The position numbers and the translations under genes were made by a program. Below, one piece after another: positions 24,515 through 36,128 of a DNA stretch of 64,000 bases (position 1 is its first letter; each line of letters opens with the position of its first letter). Below the pieces are notes generated by a model. It did not search any database. It had not been told where the DNA came from and saw only the letters and a program-made list of their open reading frames with translations. This stretch comes from Epiperipatus broadwayi (taxonomy: Eukaryota > Onychophora > Udeonychophora > Euonychophora > Peripatidae): NCBI GenBank assembly GCA_028023455.1, contig JAQFVV010000157.1, positions 372,001 through 436,000 of the forward strand, written 5' to 3'.

Positions 24515-25650
24515 AGTTAAAAACTTGCTAATGCTTGTATTTATGTCAACAGATGGCATTCTACCAAAAACACCATCAAGCATATGTTTACATAAACGTC
24601 AGAGCATGCATTCACTATCTCTAACTTTAATTCCACTTTCAGATCATGATTTCAAGCTATTTGCTATCATCAGTGAAAGACAGGAATTTTAGAAACTAGA
24701 TCTAAACACAAATTCTGAGCGATATGCAAACAGTTTCTAATCATGACTTGAAAGTGTGAATCTTAAGTAGAGATAGTGAATGCATGCTCAGATAGCTTAT
24801 GCAAACATAGCTATGATGGTGTCTGATCTCAGTTCAGCATCATCACATAAATAGAAGCCTCTAGCAAGTATATAACTTGTTTTTCATAAATGTACTTTTG
24901 AGGTCATTTCTAGCAATGATAAATATTGTAGAAGCTTGCTAATGCTATGTAGTGATGCTGAACTGATGACGTTCAGACCCATAAAGCTATCTAGCTTGCT
25001 ATGCTGATTTGAGACATTACATGTCTAAAAGATTCACGCTTGCAACTGAATAGAAACTGTTTCATAAACGCTCAGAGTTTGTGTTTAGATCTAGTTTCAG
25101 TGAAAGACAGGAACTAAACACTGATGATAGTAAATAGCTTGAAATCATGATCTGAAAGTGGAATTAAAGTAGAGATAGTGAATGCATGCTCTGATGTTTA
25201 TGTAAACAGAAAACTACGCTTGACGGTGTTTTTGGTAGAACACCATCTGTTGACATAAATACAAGTGTTAGCAAGTTTTTAACTTGTTTTGTTTTTCATA
25301 AATGTACCTTTGAGGTCTTTCTAGCAATGATATATATTGCAGAGGCTTCTACTATGTGGTGATGCTGAACTGAGATCAGACCCATATAGCTATCTGGCTT
25401 GCTATGCTGAGTTTGAAGATATTACGTGTCTAAAAGATTCATGCTTGCAAGCTGAATAGAAACTGTTTCATAAACGCTCAGAGTTTGTGTTTAGATCTAG
25501 TTTCTAAAATTCCTGTCTTTCACTGATGATAGCAAATAGCTTGAATCATGAACTGAAAGTGGAATTAAAGTTAGAGATAGTGAATACATGCTCTGACGTT
25601 TATGTAAACATACACTTGACGGTGTTTTTGGTAGAATGCCATCTGTTGAT
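24515..25650. repeat. Foldback array: ~408-bp tandem units plus an inverted copy
   Basis: A block of about 408 bp is present nearly twice in the same orientation (about 24888-25290 and 25291-25650; TTTGTGTTTAGATCTAGTTT ends at 25097 and 25503). The segment 24515-24880 carries much of the same unit inverted, partly rearranged. Shared phrases include GGTGTTTTTGGTAGAA, GAGATAGTGAATGCATGCTC and CAGACCCATATAGCTATCT. The short plus- and minus-strand ORFs inside (24483-24692, 25497-25691) are the same piece seen in opposite orientation, so they are shadows of the repeat. Confidence 0.85.
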
Positions 25651-25804
25651 ATATATATTAAATTATCCCACATGGCTAAGAAATTCAGCATTACACTGTG
25701 AGATAAATATATTAGAATCCCTATTTCAAAACTGCCCTGTGCTATTAGATCTTTAATATTGAAATATGAACTAATTCAAATAAAGAGCTTGAAAGAACAG
25801 TACT

Positions 25805-26225
25805 AATATTATGGCTGCTAAGTTGCTAATTTCTATTTCTGGAAAACTATTTTCTACTTAATCTTTCTGAAATTCTTTTTAATGTAGACAACTTAAAGGA
25901 TGTTTTAAATCTTATTCTCATTTCAAAAGTATGCATTTTTTGCTATTACTTATTATAACATAATTGATTGTTGATAAAAGTAAAGTTATATATATCAAAA
26001 GCTCCAAAGATAGATGAATTCAGTCTATTCTTGATCCTTTGTTCAACATTTAATGCTTTTTTGTTCATGGCCTGAGAAAGACTTATGGTCCTACTTTACT
26101 AATTTCTATTTGTGGAAAATAATTCTCTTAAATCTTATTCTCATTCTTTAAATCTACTCAACATCTCCCCAAATTATGCATTTTTTGCTATTATTTATTA
26201 TGACATAACTGATCCCACCTTTAAT
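25805..26225. repeat. Diverged direct repeats around an R1 copy
   Basis: The segments about 25805-25980 and 26090-26225 share TTGCTAATTTCTATTT / TTACTAATTTCTATTT, AAATCTTATTCTCATT and TATGCATTTTTTGCTATTA. Between them, 25985-26095, lies the R1 repeat (AAGCTCCAAAGATAGATGAA ... TTCATGGCCTGAG). R1 may have inserted into an older duplicated tract. Confidence 0.5.
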
Positions 26226-26689
26226 ACATGTAAAAAAAATTAAAGTATAAAAGAGTTTCTTGGTCAACATTCTAATTTCATAAAGCATCAAATTCTTTTC
26301 ACACTGTTTCTTGTCTCTCAATCTTATATATATATATATATAATTTGAATTCCATCTTCTAAAATTAACAATATCCATAAAAGACTTCATTCTTTCATAT
26401 TAATATTCATAAATATCAATTACTATGTGCCAATCATCAACTTCAGTACCTCTTTTTTTAAAAACTTTTTATGTACCGGATTCATATGAACAAAATGCAA
26501 AACAAAAAGTAAATGATCTCTCTTTACATTGTATCTCTACATTTTACTGTTAGAGAGCAATCAATATATTGACCAACTCATTGTCTCTTTCCCTAATATA
26601 CCTACAAGCATACTACTACACTATGAGGAACAAATTCATAAATAACTTAATCACTTTCATATCTAAATAAGCATGTCTCATTATCTTCT

Positions 26690-27250
26690 TTAAAAAAAGG
26701 ATACTGGAAGACCTGTAACTTGACAACTAATACTGATCCTAAATGTTTCCTATTCTTGCCTTACTTTTTCTAATAAAATTATTGCAAAGAAATTCAAATT
26801 CGGGTATTTGGAGCATGAATACTTAAAATTTCTTAATAAAAATCAACCTCAAAGCTTTATCAATTAAAAGTTTTCTAGGTGGAAGAATAGCATCTGCAAA
26901 TTTTGATACAAATATTCTCATTAGATATGAGGAATATTTTATCTATGAAAGCACCGCCTTACTATATACCAGTAGCTTATAGCAGCTATTATATAAAGCC
27001 AATCTTTCACATTAGCAATCCTTATTGAAAATATTCAAAGAGGACCATTTCCTAATATAAGATAGAGAGGATTCATTAAATTCTCCTTTGGTTCCTGAGA
27101 TATTTTATTTTTAACCTGACATCTCCAAAACTTAAATCTCTTTAAAAAAATGGAAACCAGAGATTCCTGGCTCCTATTGATATTGTAGAAGCCATTTGAA
27201 AGCCCAATTTTCCTTCCAGAACCACTATGACATATAAACCATAATATATT
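26690..27250 (+). pseudogene. Heavily decayed non-LTR retrotransposon RT
   Basis: In shifting plus frames pieces of an L1/Tx1-like RT are visible: KKGYWKTCNLTTN where LINEs have KKG..D..NYRPI; NKIIAKKFK where they have .KI.A.RL.; NQPQSFI then FLGGRIASANFDTNILI, close to the motif NQ.GF..GR...DN. Stops and frameshifts are frequent. The minus ORF at 27035-27256 is probably its shadow. Subfamily cannot be fixed. Confidence 0.45.
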
Positions 27251-29340
27251 TAACAAGTTTAATTACATACATATTCATGTTCAATTAGTTGCTATCATCT
27301 TGAAAGACTTTTTATATCATTGTTTATTGAGAATCTGTTTTTTTTGTTTATGTTTAATAAAGTTTATTTTAAAAGTAGATCAACTTATCTAGTATTTAAT
27401 AATTTCAATGATCTTTGATAATATTTTCCTAACATAAAATTATATAATTTTAAGGAATTTTTCTTTACACATTCTCCCATCCCAATTTTACATTTAATAA
27501 TGGGAGAAACTGATATTCGTTAAAAAAAAAATTACCATGCAATGTAAAGAGGTGGATTTAGATTAAAACTCAAGACTTATGGATTTCAACTCTGATCCTA
27601 TCACTTCTGGTATTTGAATATCTAATGAATTTCCAGTAATAAAGGATTTTTAAGTATTCTAATTTTCATTCTTCCTTTAGTAGTAGATTGTTAAAATTTA
27701 CAAACATTCAAATAAATTTTATTTTAAAATTATTTTAAAAAAAGATATTTTTCCATATTTGCTCATAGTATACTTTCAAATTATAATTTATAAAAATTAT
27801 TTTTATTTTTTTAAAAAGAGAACAAATTTTGTTCTAAAATTTATTTTACATTCTTGGTTAGGAAAAAAATATTTCTCACATATCATTTGTGAACAGAAGT
27901 GTAAAAATTGAAATACACCTGGATCTAGTTTTATGCATATTATTTTAATGCAATTTTGAAGTTATGCAATTCATATTTCTTCTTAATATCTTTTATATTT
28001 CACTATATTTATTAGATATCAAGAAATTTAAATTAATAACTTATTTTGACTTGAAATACTTCCCCCCCCAAAAAAAATATAATGTTATATTAGCAGCTAA
28101 CATGAATATGACCTGAAGCTGTATTTAGAACTTAGCTTCTATGTAAATAACCTATTTATACTAATGAGTAAATAATAATAATAGATTTATACTTACATAT
28201 AAAAATATCACAATAAATATTCAAATATTTAAACTTTTAAAACGTATTGTTATATATAACATAAATAAATAATCTTTTAGATTTTTAAAATAAAAACGAA
28301 GATGTTATAAACTGAAAATCTTTCTAATGATAATGTTTTGATTGCGATCTCATTTTTTTAATATAGAAACAGAAAACCATTTACACAGCACAAGACTGAA
28401 AATGACACTAGTTGTACATCACATCATGAATAAAAATAAAGTGGCTTAACAGGTTTCTCTGCACATAATTGCTGAGAGATTCTTGACTTCGTTTAAGGAG
28501 AAGCCACAATACATCACATCACATCGAATCTGATTTTTTACCAGTTTACAAACGAACGCTAGCGGTAATAATTAAAATATATATGAAAAATGTAAAATTA
28601 AATACTGTAGTAATAAAAAAAGTAAAAAAAATGTTTGTCTTGTATTAATATTTTTCAAATATTTGAAATTTTTTATTAGTCATACTTTATTTGCTTATTT
28701 TTTTAATGCGAATTTTAAAGTAATTTTTCTTTGTTGCTTTGCTTTTATGCAAATTCTGAAAATTACAGCACCTATCCCCCATTTTTCAAGGTAAATTAAG
28801 TCTATTTTTGTGCAATTTTTTTTAATGCGGGTTTTCTGTGGAACCTATCTACCACATAAAACGAGACCCAGTTATACAGTAGATTCTTAATCCATTGTTT
28901 GTTAACAATCCCGAGAAATGAAATGATACAAAAAATGAGTTCCTAAATTGTATATAACACTTTTTTTAATGACTATTCATTGAAATACACGTAAAGAACA
29001 ATTCAAATTTTATAAAACAAAATATTCCACAACTATTACTGACAAAAAGTAGGTGCATATTGGATACTTTATTGGCGGTTTAAATCAGATGCTGAAATCA
29101 AGTAGAGGAAAGAATATAATAAAATTGGTTCATAAATACAATTTCAATTAAACTTAATGAGAATAATTTAAGGCTAAATTTATACACCTACACATTAAAT
29201 TATTTATGTGCATTTGGATGTTTGTGAAAATATAATTTTCTTAACATTAATGTATTTAATAAAAAGTGTAAATTTCCAACATTAATTAATATAAAAGTTT
29301 AAATCTAATTCTAAAAACATTATTTTAAATAAAAAAAAAA
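27251..29340. other. AT-rich intergenic DNA, no gene seen
   Basis: About 2 kb without supported coding. A somewhat GC-richer patch near 28790-28920 (AATGCGGGTTTTCTGTGGAA; ACCACATAAAACGAGACCC) looks like an old transposon end but was not assigned. Confidence 0.5.
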
Positions 29341-29346
29341 GAGGCA

Positions 29347-30430
29347 TATATCACATGACTCCACTTCTATTTTAAGCTTGCAGGAAGTAAAGAGCTTTGC
29401 TAATTGCTCAACAAGCTTTGAGATAAATGCTTAGCAAGAGAAAGCATTTAAAATATCTCTATCTGAAAATCATCTCCCATCCCTTGACCATAGCTTTGAG
29501 ATAAATGCTTAGCAAGAGAAAGCATTTAAAATATCTCTATCTGAAAACCACCTCCCATCCCTTGACCAATGGTTTCATGCTTTTGGCACTCCTCAGAGGT
29601 GCTAGGATAGCTTCAGACACAAAATCTAAAAACAACCCAAAGCCAGCATTTATCTAAGAGTTGTCAGTTGAGTAGAATATCTGAAGTTTTCAGACACATA
29701 AATGTCTTCAAACCCAGCTATCTAACTCTAATAGCTATATGGGGCTGAGAGACCTTCAGCCAAACCATATATTAAGTGTTAGCAATATAACATTACTTAA
29801 GACTAAAAGCAAAGACTATAAATAGTCAATAAAAAATAGTCAAACATCACATGACTCCACTTCTATTTTAAGCTTGCAGGAAATAAACAAAGAACTTTGC
29901 TAATTGCTCAACAAGCTTTGAGATAAATGCTTAGCAAGTGAAAGCATTTAAAATATCTCTATCTGAAAACCACCACCTCCATTCCCATATCAATGATTTC
30001 ATGCTTTTGGCACTCCTCCAAACTTAAAATAGAAGTGGAGTCATGTGATATACGATTCTATTTTTTATATTGACTATTTATAGTCTTTGCTTTTAGTCTT
30101 AAGCAATGTTATATTGCTAAGATTTCTAATATATGGTTTGGCTGAAGATCTTTCAGCCCCAAATAGCTATTTGAGTTAGATAGCTGTATTTGAAAACATT
30201 TATGTGCCTGAAAACTTCAGATTTTCTATTTAGCAGTCAACTCTTAGATAAATGCCAGCTTTGGGTTGGTGTTTTTAGATTTTGTCTGAAGCTACCCTAG
30301 CAACTCTCTGAGGAGTGCCAAAAGCATGAAACCATCAGTCAGGGAATGGTTTTCAGATAAATATTTTAAATGCTTTCTCTTGCTAAGCATTTATCTCAAA
30401 GCTTGTTGAGCAATTAGCAAAACTCTTTAT
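29347..30430. repeat. 1.08-kb foldback element with internal tandem duplication
   Basis: A unit of about 500 bp (29347-29845, starting near ATCACATGACTCCACTTCTA) begins again at 29846 but stops near 30019. A full inverted copy follows (about 30020-30430). The left unit holds a 78-bp near-identical tandem duplication (CTTTGAGATAAATGCTTAGC starting at 29416 and 29494) that the inverted arm lacks. Phrases such as CCCCAAATAGCTATTTGAGT are loosely shared with the 24515-25650 array, suggesting one superfamily. No ORF. Confidence 0.85.
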
Positions 30431-30965
30431 TATTTTATATCATTTTTCTTTTATTTAAATAAATTAATCAGATTTGTTTGTTCTTAGTAGACATTAAAAA
30501 CTAATATGATCTTTGCTTATACATTTTAAGTAGCAAATCTCTTCGTTTTCTGCCACCAAGTATAAACTAGAGGTCAGATAGTAGTGCCTAATAAATTCAT
30601 ATCCAGTGCTGATTTATCCACATCTCCAGACTAATTTTTGCTATATAGAATTCATCAATAAGGAATTTGAGATCTGAATCTAATCCATTCTAGCAATCAT
30701 TTTTTATTTGCTATTATCAAACTGCCACCCTAAAATTTATAACACAATATTTTAAATCTAAATCAATTTGCTTTGTTGTATAAACCTGCCATTACTTGTG
30801 TATTTTGATGCCATTTTTTGAATAATATTAGGCATTTTACATTTTGGTAGAGATTGTCATAAAATAGTTATTAAAAATTAAGAACTTTAAATATAAATTA
30901 ATCAATAGTATTCTGTCTTAGGAAAATCCAAGGAGCAGTCACATCACAAATTCATCCATTTCTTT
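30431..30965. other. AT-rich intergenic DNA, no gene seen
   Basis: Nothing recognised. Confidence 0.5.
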
Positions 30966-30969
30966 ACTC

Positions 30970-31400
30970 TGTTCTCTTCATTGATGAGCCCTTCAAACTC
31001 ATGTATCCCTTTCTATCTTTTATATTATCCAGCAAGATCAGTCTTTTCCATTCTTTTTTTTTTTTGTTTCCACTCACCGTTCCCTCCAAAACGTATTTCA
31101 TGAAGCTATTTTTTCTTCTTAATATATGTCCAATTCAGTTTCTCTTTCTATCTCTAATTTCCTCAACGAATCTTCCTTTTTTCAGAATTTCATGTCATTT
31201 TATTAATCCAAATATTTTTTCCTCATCCTTCTCTATATAGGACCATATATCAAAGGCTTTCAATCTATTTCTAATTTTTTATTCATTGTCTATGTTTTAA
31301 AACCATACAATAGTACAATAAACACATCACATTTGATTAATATTTTCCTTAATTCTCTCTTCAAAGGTCCACAAATATTTTTTATCTCTTAGTAAATGCT
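30970..31400 (-). pseudogene. Decayed LINE reverse-transcriptase C-terminus
   Basis: On the minus strand fragments in several frames match the tail of many animal LINE polyproteins. VLLYGFKT (usually VLLYGSETW) lies near 31310; KAFDIWSY with KDEEKI (usually E.W.YRRML.I.W) near 31260-31210; LKKGRFVEEIRDRKRN then IGHILRRK (usually ....RK..YFGHV.R) near 31180-31110; then LEGTVSGNKKKK, with LDNIKDRKG further on. The plus ORF at 31001-31240 is the shadow of this relic. Confidence 0.6.
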
Positions 31401-32927
31401 CCCTTTGCTAGTGCTATGTTTTGAATTTCAGGTGAGTAGTTTGATAGTAAAAAAGATAAAAAATAAAGCTGTTGAAGAAAAGGTGCATAAGATTTGAAAC
31501 ATTCATGTGCAGTAGGTTGAGATTCAAAACTTCTGATTAAAGTCAGAAGCAATAAATTGTATGAAATATAGACGTAACAGTTGGATATGAATTTATTGAG
31601 AAATACTATCTAACATCAAGCTGACACTCGTTGGAAGGACTGGAAGATAGATTTGCTCCTTAAAACTTAAATTAACTATTTTTTAACAAACATTTTTTTT
31701 ATATTTCTAAATAAGATTCAGAATCATAAAAATGCACCAAAACTGAAGTTTACTAGTAATATGTGATACAATGAGAAATGATGGAACAATGGTATTACAC
31801 TTCTATGGCATGAATATTTCGGAACCAATGAAAATATGGAAAAAAATGATAAATACATGACTAATGGATCAAGAATTCCCTATATATAAGCATTTTTATT
31901 TTTTGATTACTGGCTAATAGACTATTAAAGATATTATATTTAATTTTATGAAAAATGCAATAGTTATTATTAAAATTTATCCTTTAAAAATATTAATTTT
32001 TATTTAATTTTATGATAACAGCCACATTTTCTTAGCTTAATTTTTTTTTTTTATAAAATTTTAACCTTATTACATTTTGTTTTTGCATAATTATAAATTG
32101 AAATTGTATCTAGGATAAAATTCATTATAGTAGCCTTATTGAAAACAAATTAAACCTTTTTCTATTTTTCTTAAAACCCTGCAGGGATAATAAGCATGAT
32201 GCCCTATGGTGACACTACTGTATCATAATATGATGGCAGATTTATTAAATTTCTTGACTATCACTATAGCTAGTTGTTGATTACAAATATATTTGTATTT
32301 TTTTAAAAGTTCAATTACAATTTCGATCAATAGATAGAGTCTCTTGTACTTCAAAAAGCTGCATTTGATGTGATAGCAGTGCTAATTAAATGTGACTAAT
32401 GGATGTCATTAAGGCCTCTAGCTTCAAAAAAGACTAAAATTATAATTTTTGTTTTTTATTTCAAATATTAAATGTATATTCAATAACAACTAAATGTTTT
32501 AGCATTCAAATTGTCTTTTATATGTAATTTGAGATTGTATGCAGGTAATAAATAACATTATTACGATGTTTTTTTGTTAATTTATGAGAATTTTTATACT
32601 TTTTAAAATTATTTATAACATTTTAAATTATTATATAAATTGCTATACAATACTTTAAGTTTTTCACAAACAAATTATTATAGAAAAACATCCTATTTGT
32701 TAATAATGCACGACTTTTTGACACAATCAGAAAAAGAAACAGCTTCTTTTTTTCCAAAACAGCCATATATTATTATTTACATTAGATAATCTTTTTTTTT
32801 CCTCTTTTTTAATTTTTTTTAGATTTAAAAATAGCAATCAATTTAGAAATAACTTTTATTTACTTTTCAACATATTAAATGATGTATAAAATTTGAAGAT
32901 AAAAGTTATCAAAAATTATGCAACTAT
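31401..32927. other. AT-rich intergenic DNA, no gene seen
   Basis: Nothing recognised. Confidence 0.5.
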
Positions 32928-33212
32928 AAAATCATATGATCATCATTCCCTATGCTTACACAAGCTGTTAAGACAGTTGCAAACTCTCCACATAGTAGTA
33001 CTGACCACTGCAAGCCTTAGCAATCAGTGAATGCAAGAAGGTTTGTATATAAAATACCTATTTAGTTATTACTCATCCAGTATTACCAGACTAGTTTCTA
33101 GATTTTGGCTTTCACCAGTGAGCATTGGATCTGAAAATATTGCACTCAGATCTTATGATCTAATACAACTCTTCAGCAAGCACCTTTTACCTATTTAGTT
33201 AATTCTGTATTA
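32928..33212 (+). repeat. Repeat A, left arm of the outer inverted pair
   Basis: Contains CCCTATGCTTACACAAGCTG, then GTTGCAAACTCTCC, AATCAGTGAATGCAAGAAGG, and TTTCACCAGTGAGCATTGGA. Its inverted partner is 35872-36128. Shorter pieces of the same family form the palindrome at 35353-35813. Confidence 0.75.
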
Positions 33213-33246
33213 TGTTCTTTTACTTTTCTTAAAATGATTGTAATAA

Positions 33247-35276
33247 TATAATAAATGATTGGCAATGCAAAGTAAGAAAAGCTTAATAGTGTAAAACTTT
33301 TAATTCAATATGCTAAGCATGATTTTAATATCTTTGTAATATCACAATGATAGCAATGAATATGTAAAATTGTAGTAAAGGATGCAATATCATATGTAAA
33401 TTATATATACATATGCTTACATGACCCACTTTTTAAAGAGTGGGCAGCAGGACTTCTTTCTGTTTATAGCATTATGATTATTGACAATATGTCAAGCTAC
33501 AACAATGCTGGCTGAAAAACCTTTGAATGTATGGCCAAGTTTATTTCCTGCTTAACAAATATAGAATTGTAGTCAGTATTGACTTTTGAAAAAGATATTG
33601 GTGTTGGGAAAGTCTTATCACTAGGCTGACACAAGATTCTTCTAATTAAATGGCATTGCAGTTGATTAGGTTACATGAGATCTTGTACACAGTTTGTTCA
33701 GGGAGAAGTTTATCCTTGAAGTTGTTTATCAAGTGGTTTAGAATGGATGGACTATGAAGGATAATTCTGTAAGATTCAGTGCAAATTTTATTAATACTTT
33801 GAAAAACATTGAGATATAAGGGGAAATATCCAAGGGTTGAGATCGCTTGGCATGAATTTGGATCTTGGCCTGTATACCATCATTTGAATCTGTACAAAAT
33901 TACAAAAGCAAATATAATGTAGATAATTGTGTCTCTAGATATCACTGAACTATATTGTTCATTAAGCAGAAAACAATCAATTGAAAATATTAAACACAAG
34001 TTAATAGCATCCAATTACCCTCATAATAGGATCAATGAAGACAAAACTGCCCTTTTCAATGGACAATATTATACCATGGAAAATGGCTGGCCAATGAGAG
34101 TACTTACAAGTGGCATAATTTCCAGTATTATATTAAGTAGTATTGAAACAGACATCCCAACAAACATCGGGAATAATATACATACAATATGTTGATGATG
34201 TCTTCGTTTGTGCTTCTGAACTTCAAATTAATATCAAATGTGAACTTGCAAAAAAATCCTCATTAACTTGGATCATCGAGCATGAAGAATCCTTCAAAGT
34301 AATAAAGTTCCTTGACTCGTTTACCCAACAGGATAATACCCAATTGAGTTACAAAATGATAATTAAAGCAATTCACATTAGAGCTATAATACACCCTGAA
34401 TCCGAAATGCTTAACTCACATAAATGTTGGCCTGAAAGCTTTTCTACAAAGAAATTTCAAAATTGTGCAAGCTAGAAACAGACTGTAAGTCTAACATTGA
34501 CAAATATATTAATGAGTTATGCCAGTCTGGATACAAATACAAGACTCTTATCAATATTCTTCATAAATTCTACACCAAAATCAGATCTAAATTTATACTG
34601 TGATCTCAAACCCTGTATTTCTCTCTTATATCCCTATCTTATATCCTAATGTTCTCAAAGTATCAATAAAATTTGCACTGAATCTTAGAGAATTAGCCTT
34701 CTTACTCCACCCATTCTAAACCGCTTAATTAACAACTCCAAAAATAAACCTTCCTCTGAACAAAATCCACAAATTTGTGTACAAGATCTCATATAGTCAA
34801 ACCCCAATTGCAGCACTGTTTACTTCAAAGAATCTATTGCCAGCTTGACAATAAGACTTTCCCAACACCAATACCTGTATAAAAAGGTCAAAAGCAATCC
34901 AGACCACAAAAATATATTTCTAGAGCATAAAAACAAACTTGCCACATATTCAAACCTGTATCAGCCATTACTGTAGGTTCAGAAAAGAACGAAGCTAAAA
35001 GTAAGAAAATCTGGAATATTGCCAGTAATCTTAATGCTATAAATAAAAAAGAATCCTATTTCTCCCTCTTTAAAAAGTGATTCATGTAAGCATATTTGCA
35101 TACAATTTGAATACAATTTTCATAATATTTATATCACACCTTTCACTCACAATTTCATTCATTCATTGCTAAAAATGATATTAATACAAAGATATTGAAA
35201 TCACACTTAGAATAATATATTAAAAGTTTTTCACTATTAAGCTTTTCTCACTTTGCATCACCAAGTATTTATTTAT
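33247..35276 (+). mobile_element. Penelope-like element with ~640-710-bp inverted arms
   Basis: The left arm (33247-33885) and right arm (about 34565-35276) are inverted, diverged copies of one sequence. For example GCAATGCAAAGTAAGAAAAG (33263) faces its complement near 35245-35260, and GTGTTGGGAAAGTCTTATC (33601) faces its complement near 34853-34872. Between them lies a PLE RT fragment. The right arm holds the degenerate endonuclease region (near 34780-35000, with RLSQHQYLYKK and IFLEHKNKLA) and the 3' end; the left arm is that piece reversed. Same architecture as 15999-17176, but from a different PLE subfamily. Confidence 0.75.
33929..34475 (+). pseudogene. PLE reverse-transcriptase relic
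   Basis: Two overlapping frames together give the PLE RT core. SLDITELYCSLSR with IENIKHKLIASNYP is followed by LFNGQYYTMENGWPMRV (PLEs usually have FNG..Y.Q..G..MGSP). After a frame change comes YVDDVFVCASE at about 34186-34218 with the catalytic Asp pair, then WIIEHEE, KFLDS (PLEs: LPFLDV) and KAIHIRAIIHPES. MGSP is altered and the frame is broken. A further fragment (KYINELCQSGYKYKTLINIL) follows at about 34500-34560. Confidence 0.8.
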
Positions 35277-35352
35277 TACTATTTAGTTAATTATAAAGCT
35301 ATGAGCTCAAGATAAAATACACCAATATTTTAATCCAAGCACAATTGCTTGG

Positions 35353-35813
35353 ATAGTCATACAGATCTGAACTCAGGTCAGTATCTATGCACTATAGTGT
35401 CTTTGGTTTTTAAAAAACCACAGTCATCATCATCTTATGAACAGGTTTGGTATAAAATTACTAAAACATCACATGATTACCATTTCCTATGCTTATACAA
35501 GCTGTTAAAACAATAGCAAACTCTCCAATAATAATGCCATATAATCAATAGATACGAAATATTAGATAAGTAAGTACTAGAGATTTATGCACAAACCTTT
35601 TGCATCCATTAATTACTAAGGGTGGACAGGATGTCATTAATATATGAAGAGTTTGCTACTGCTTTAATAGCTTGTGTAAGCCTAGGAAATGGTGATCATG
35701 TGATGTTTTGTTGGTTTTATACAAACTCTGCCCATAGGATGATGGTAACTGCAATTTTTTAAAAAACAAACTGTATAGATACTGACCTGAATTCAGATCT
35801 ACATAACTGTACA
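35353..35813. repeat. Inner palindrome, ~170-bp arms
   Basis: The arms at 35353-35528 and 35646-35813 pair over most of their length (AACATCACATGATTACCATT against ATGGTGATCATGTGATGTTT). They contain parts of repeat A, so a repeat-A copy has been duplicated in inverted form. The minus ORF at 35656-35853 is repeat-derived. Confidence 0.8.
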
Positions 35814-35871
35814 AGTAAATGAGCTTATATTGAAAATAATACTGTGTTTTCATCTTGGATTCATAGTTTTA

Positions 35872-36128
35872 TAGTTAACTAAATAGATAAAAAGGTGACT
35901 GTTGGGGGTTGCATTAGATCCTAAGTTCTAGGTGCAGTGCTCTCAGATCCAAGGCTCCTCACTGATGAAAGCCACATGCCAGAAATTAGCCTGGGAATAT
36001 TGGATGAGTAGGCACTAGATAGAGATTTTATGTACAAACGTTCTTGCATTCATTGATTACTAAACCTTGCAAGTGGGTGGCACTACTGTATGGAGAGTTT
36101 GCTATTGTTTAACATACTTATATGATTA
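35872..36128 (-). repeat. Repeat A, right arm of the outer inverted pair
   Basis: Inverted partner of 32928-33212 (GGAGAGTTTGCTATTGTTTA at 36098; TGCATTCATTGATTACTAAA at 36046; ATCCAAGGCTCCTCACTGAT at 35947). The PLE and the inner palindrome lie between the two arms. Confidence 0.75.

Noticed and set aside
28790-28920. Possible DNA-transposon terminus
   Set aside because: The phrase looked familiar, but no inverted partner, target duplication or transposase was found.
31001-31240. 79-codon plus ORF rich in F, S and L
   Set aside because: Opposite strand of a decayed LINE C-terminus.
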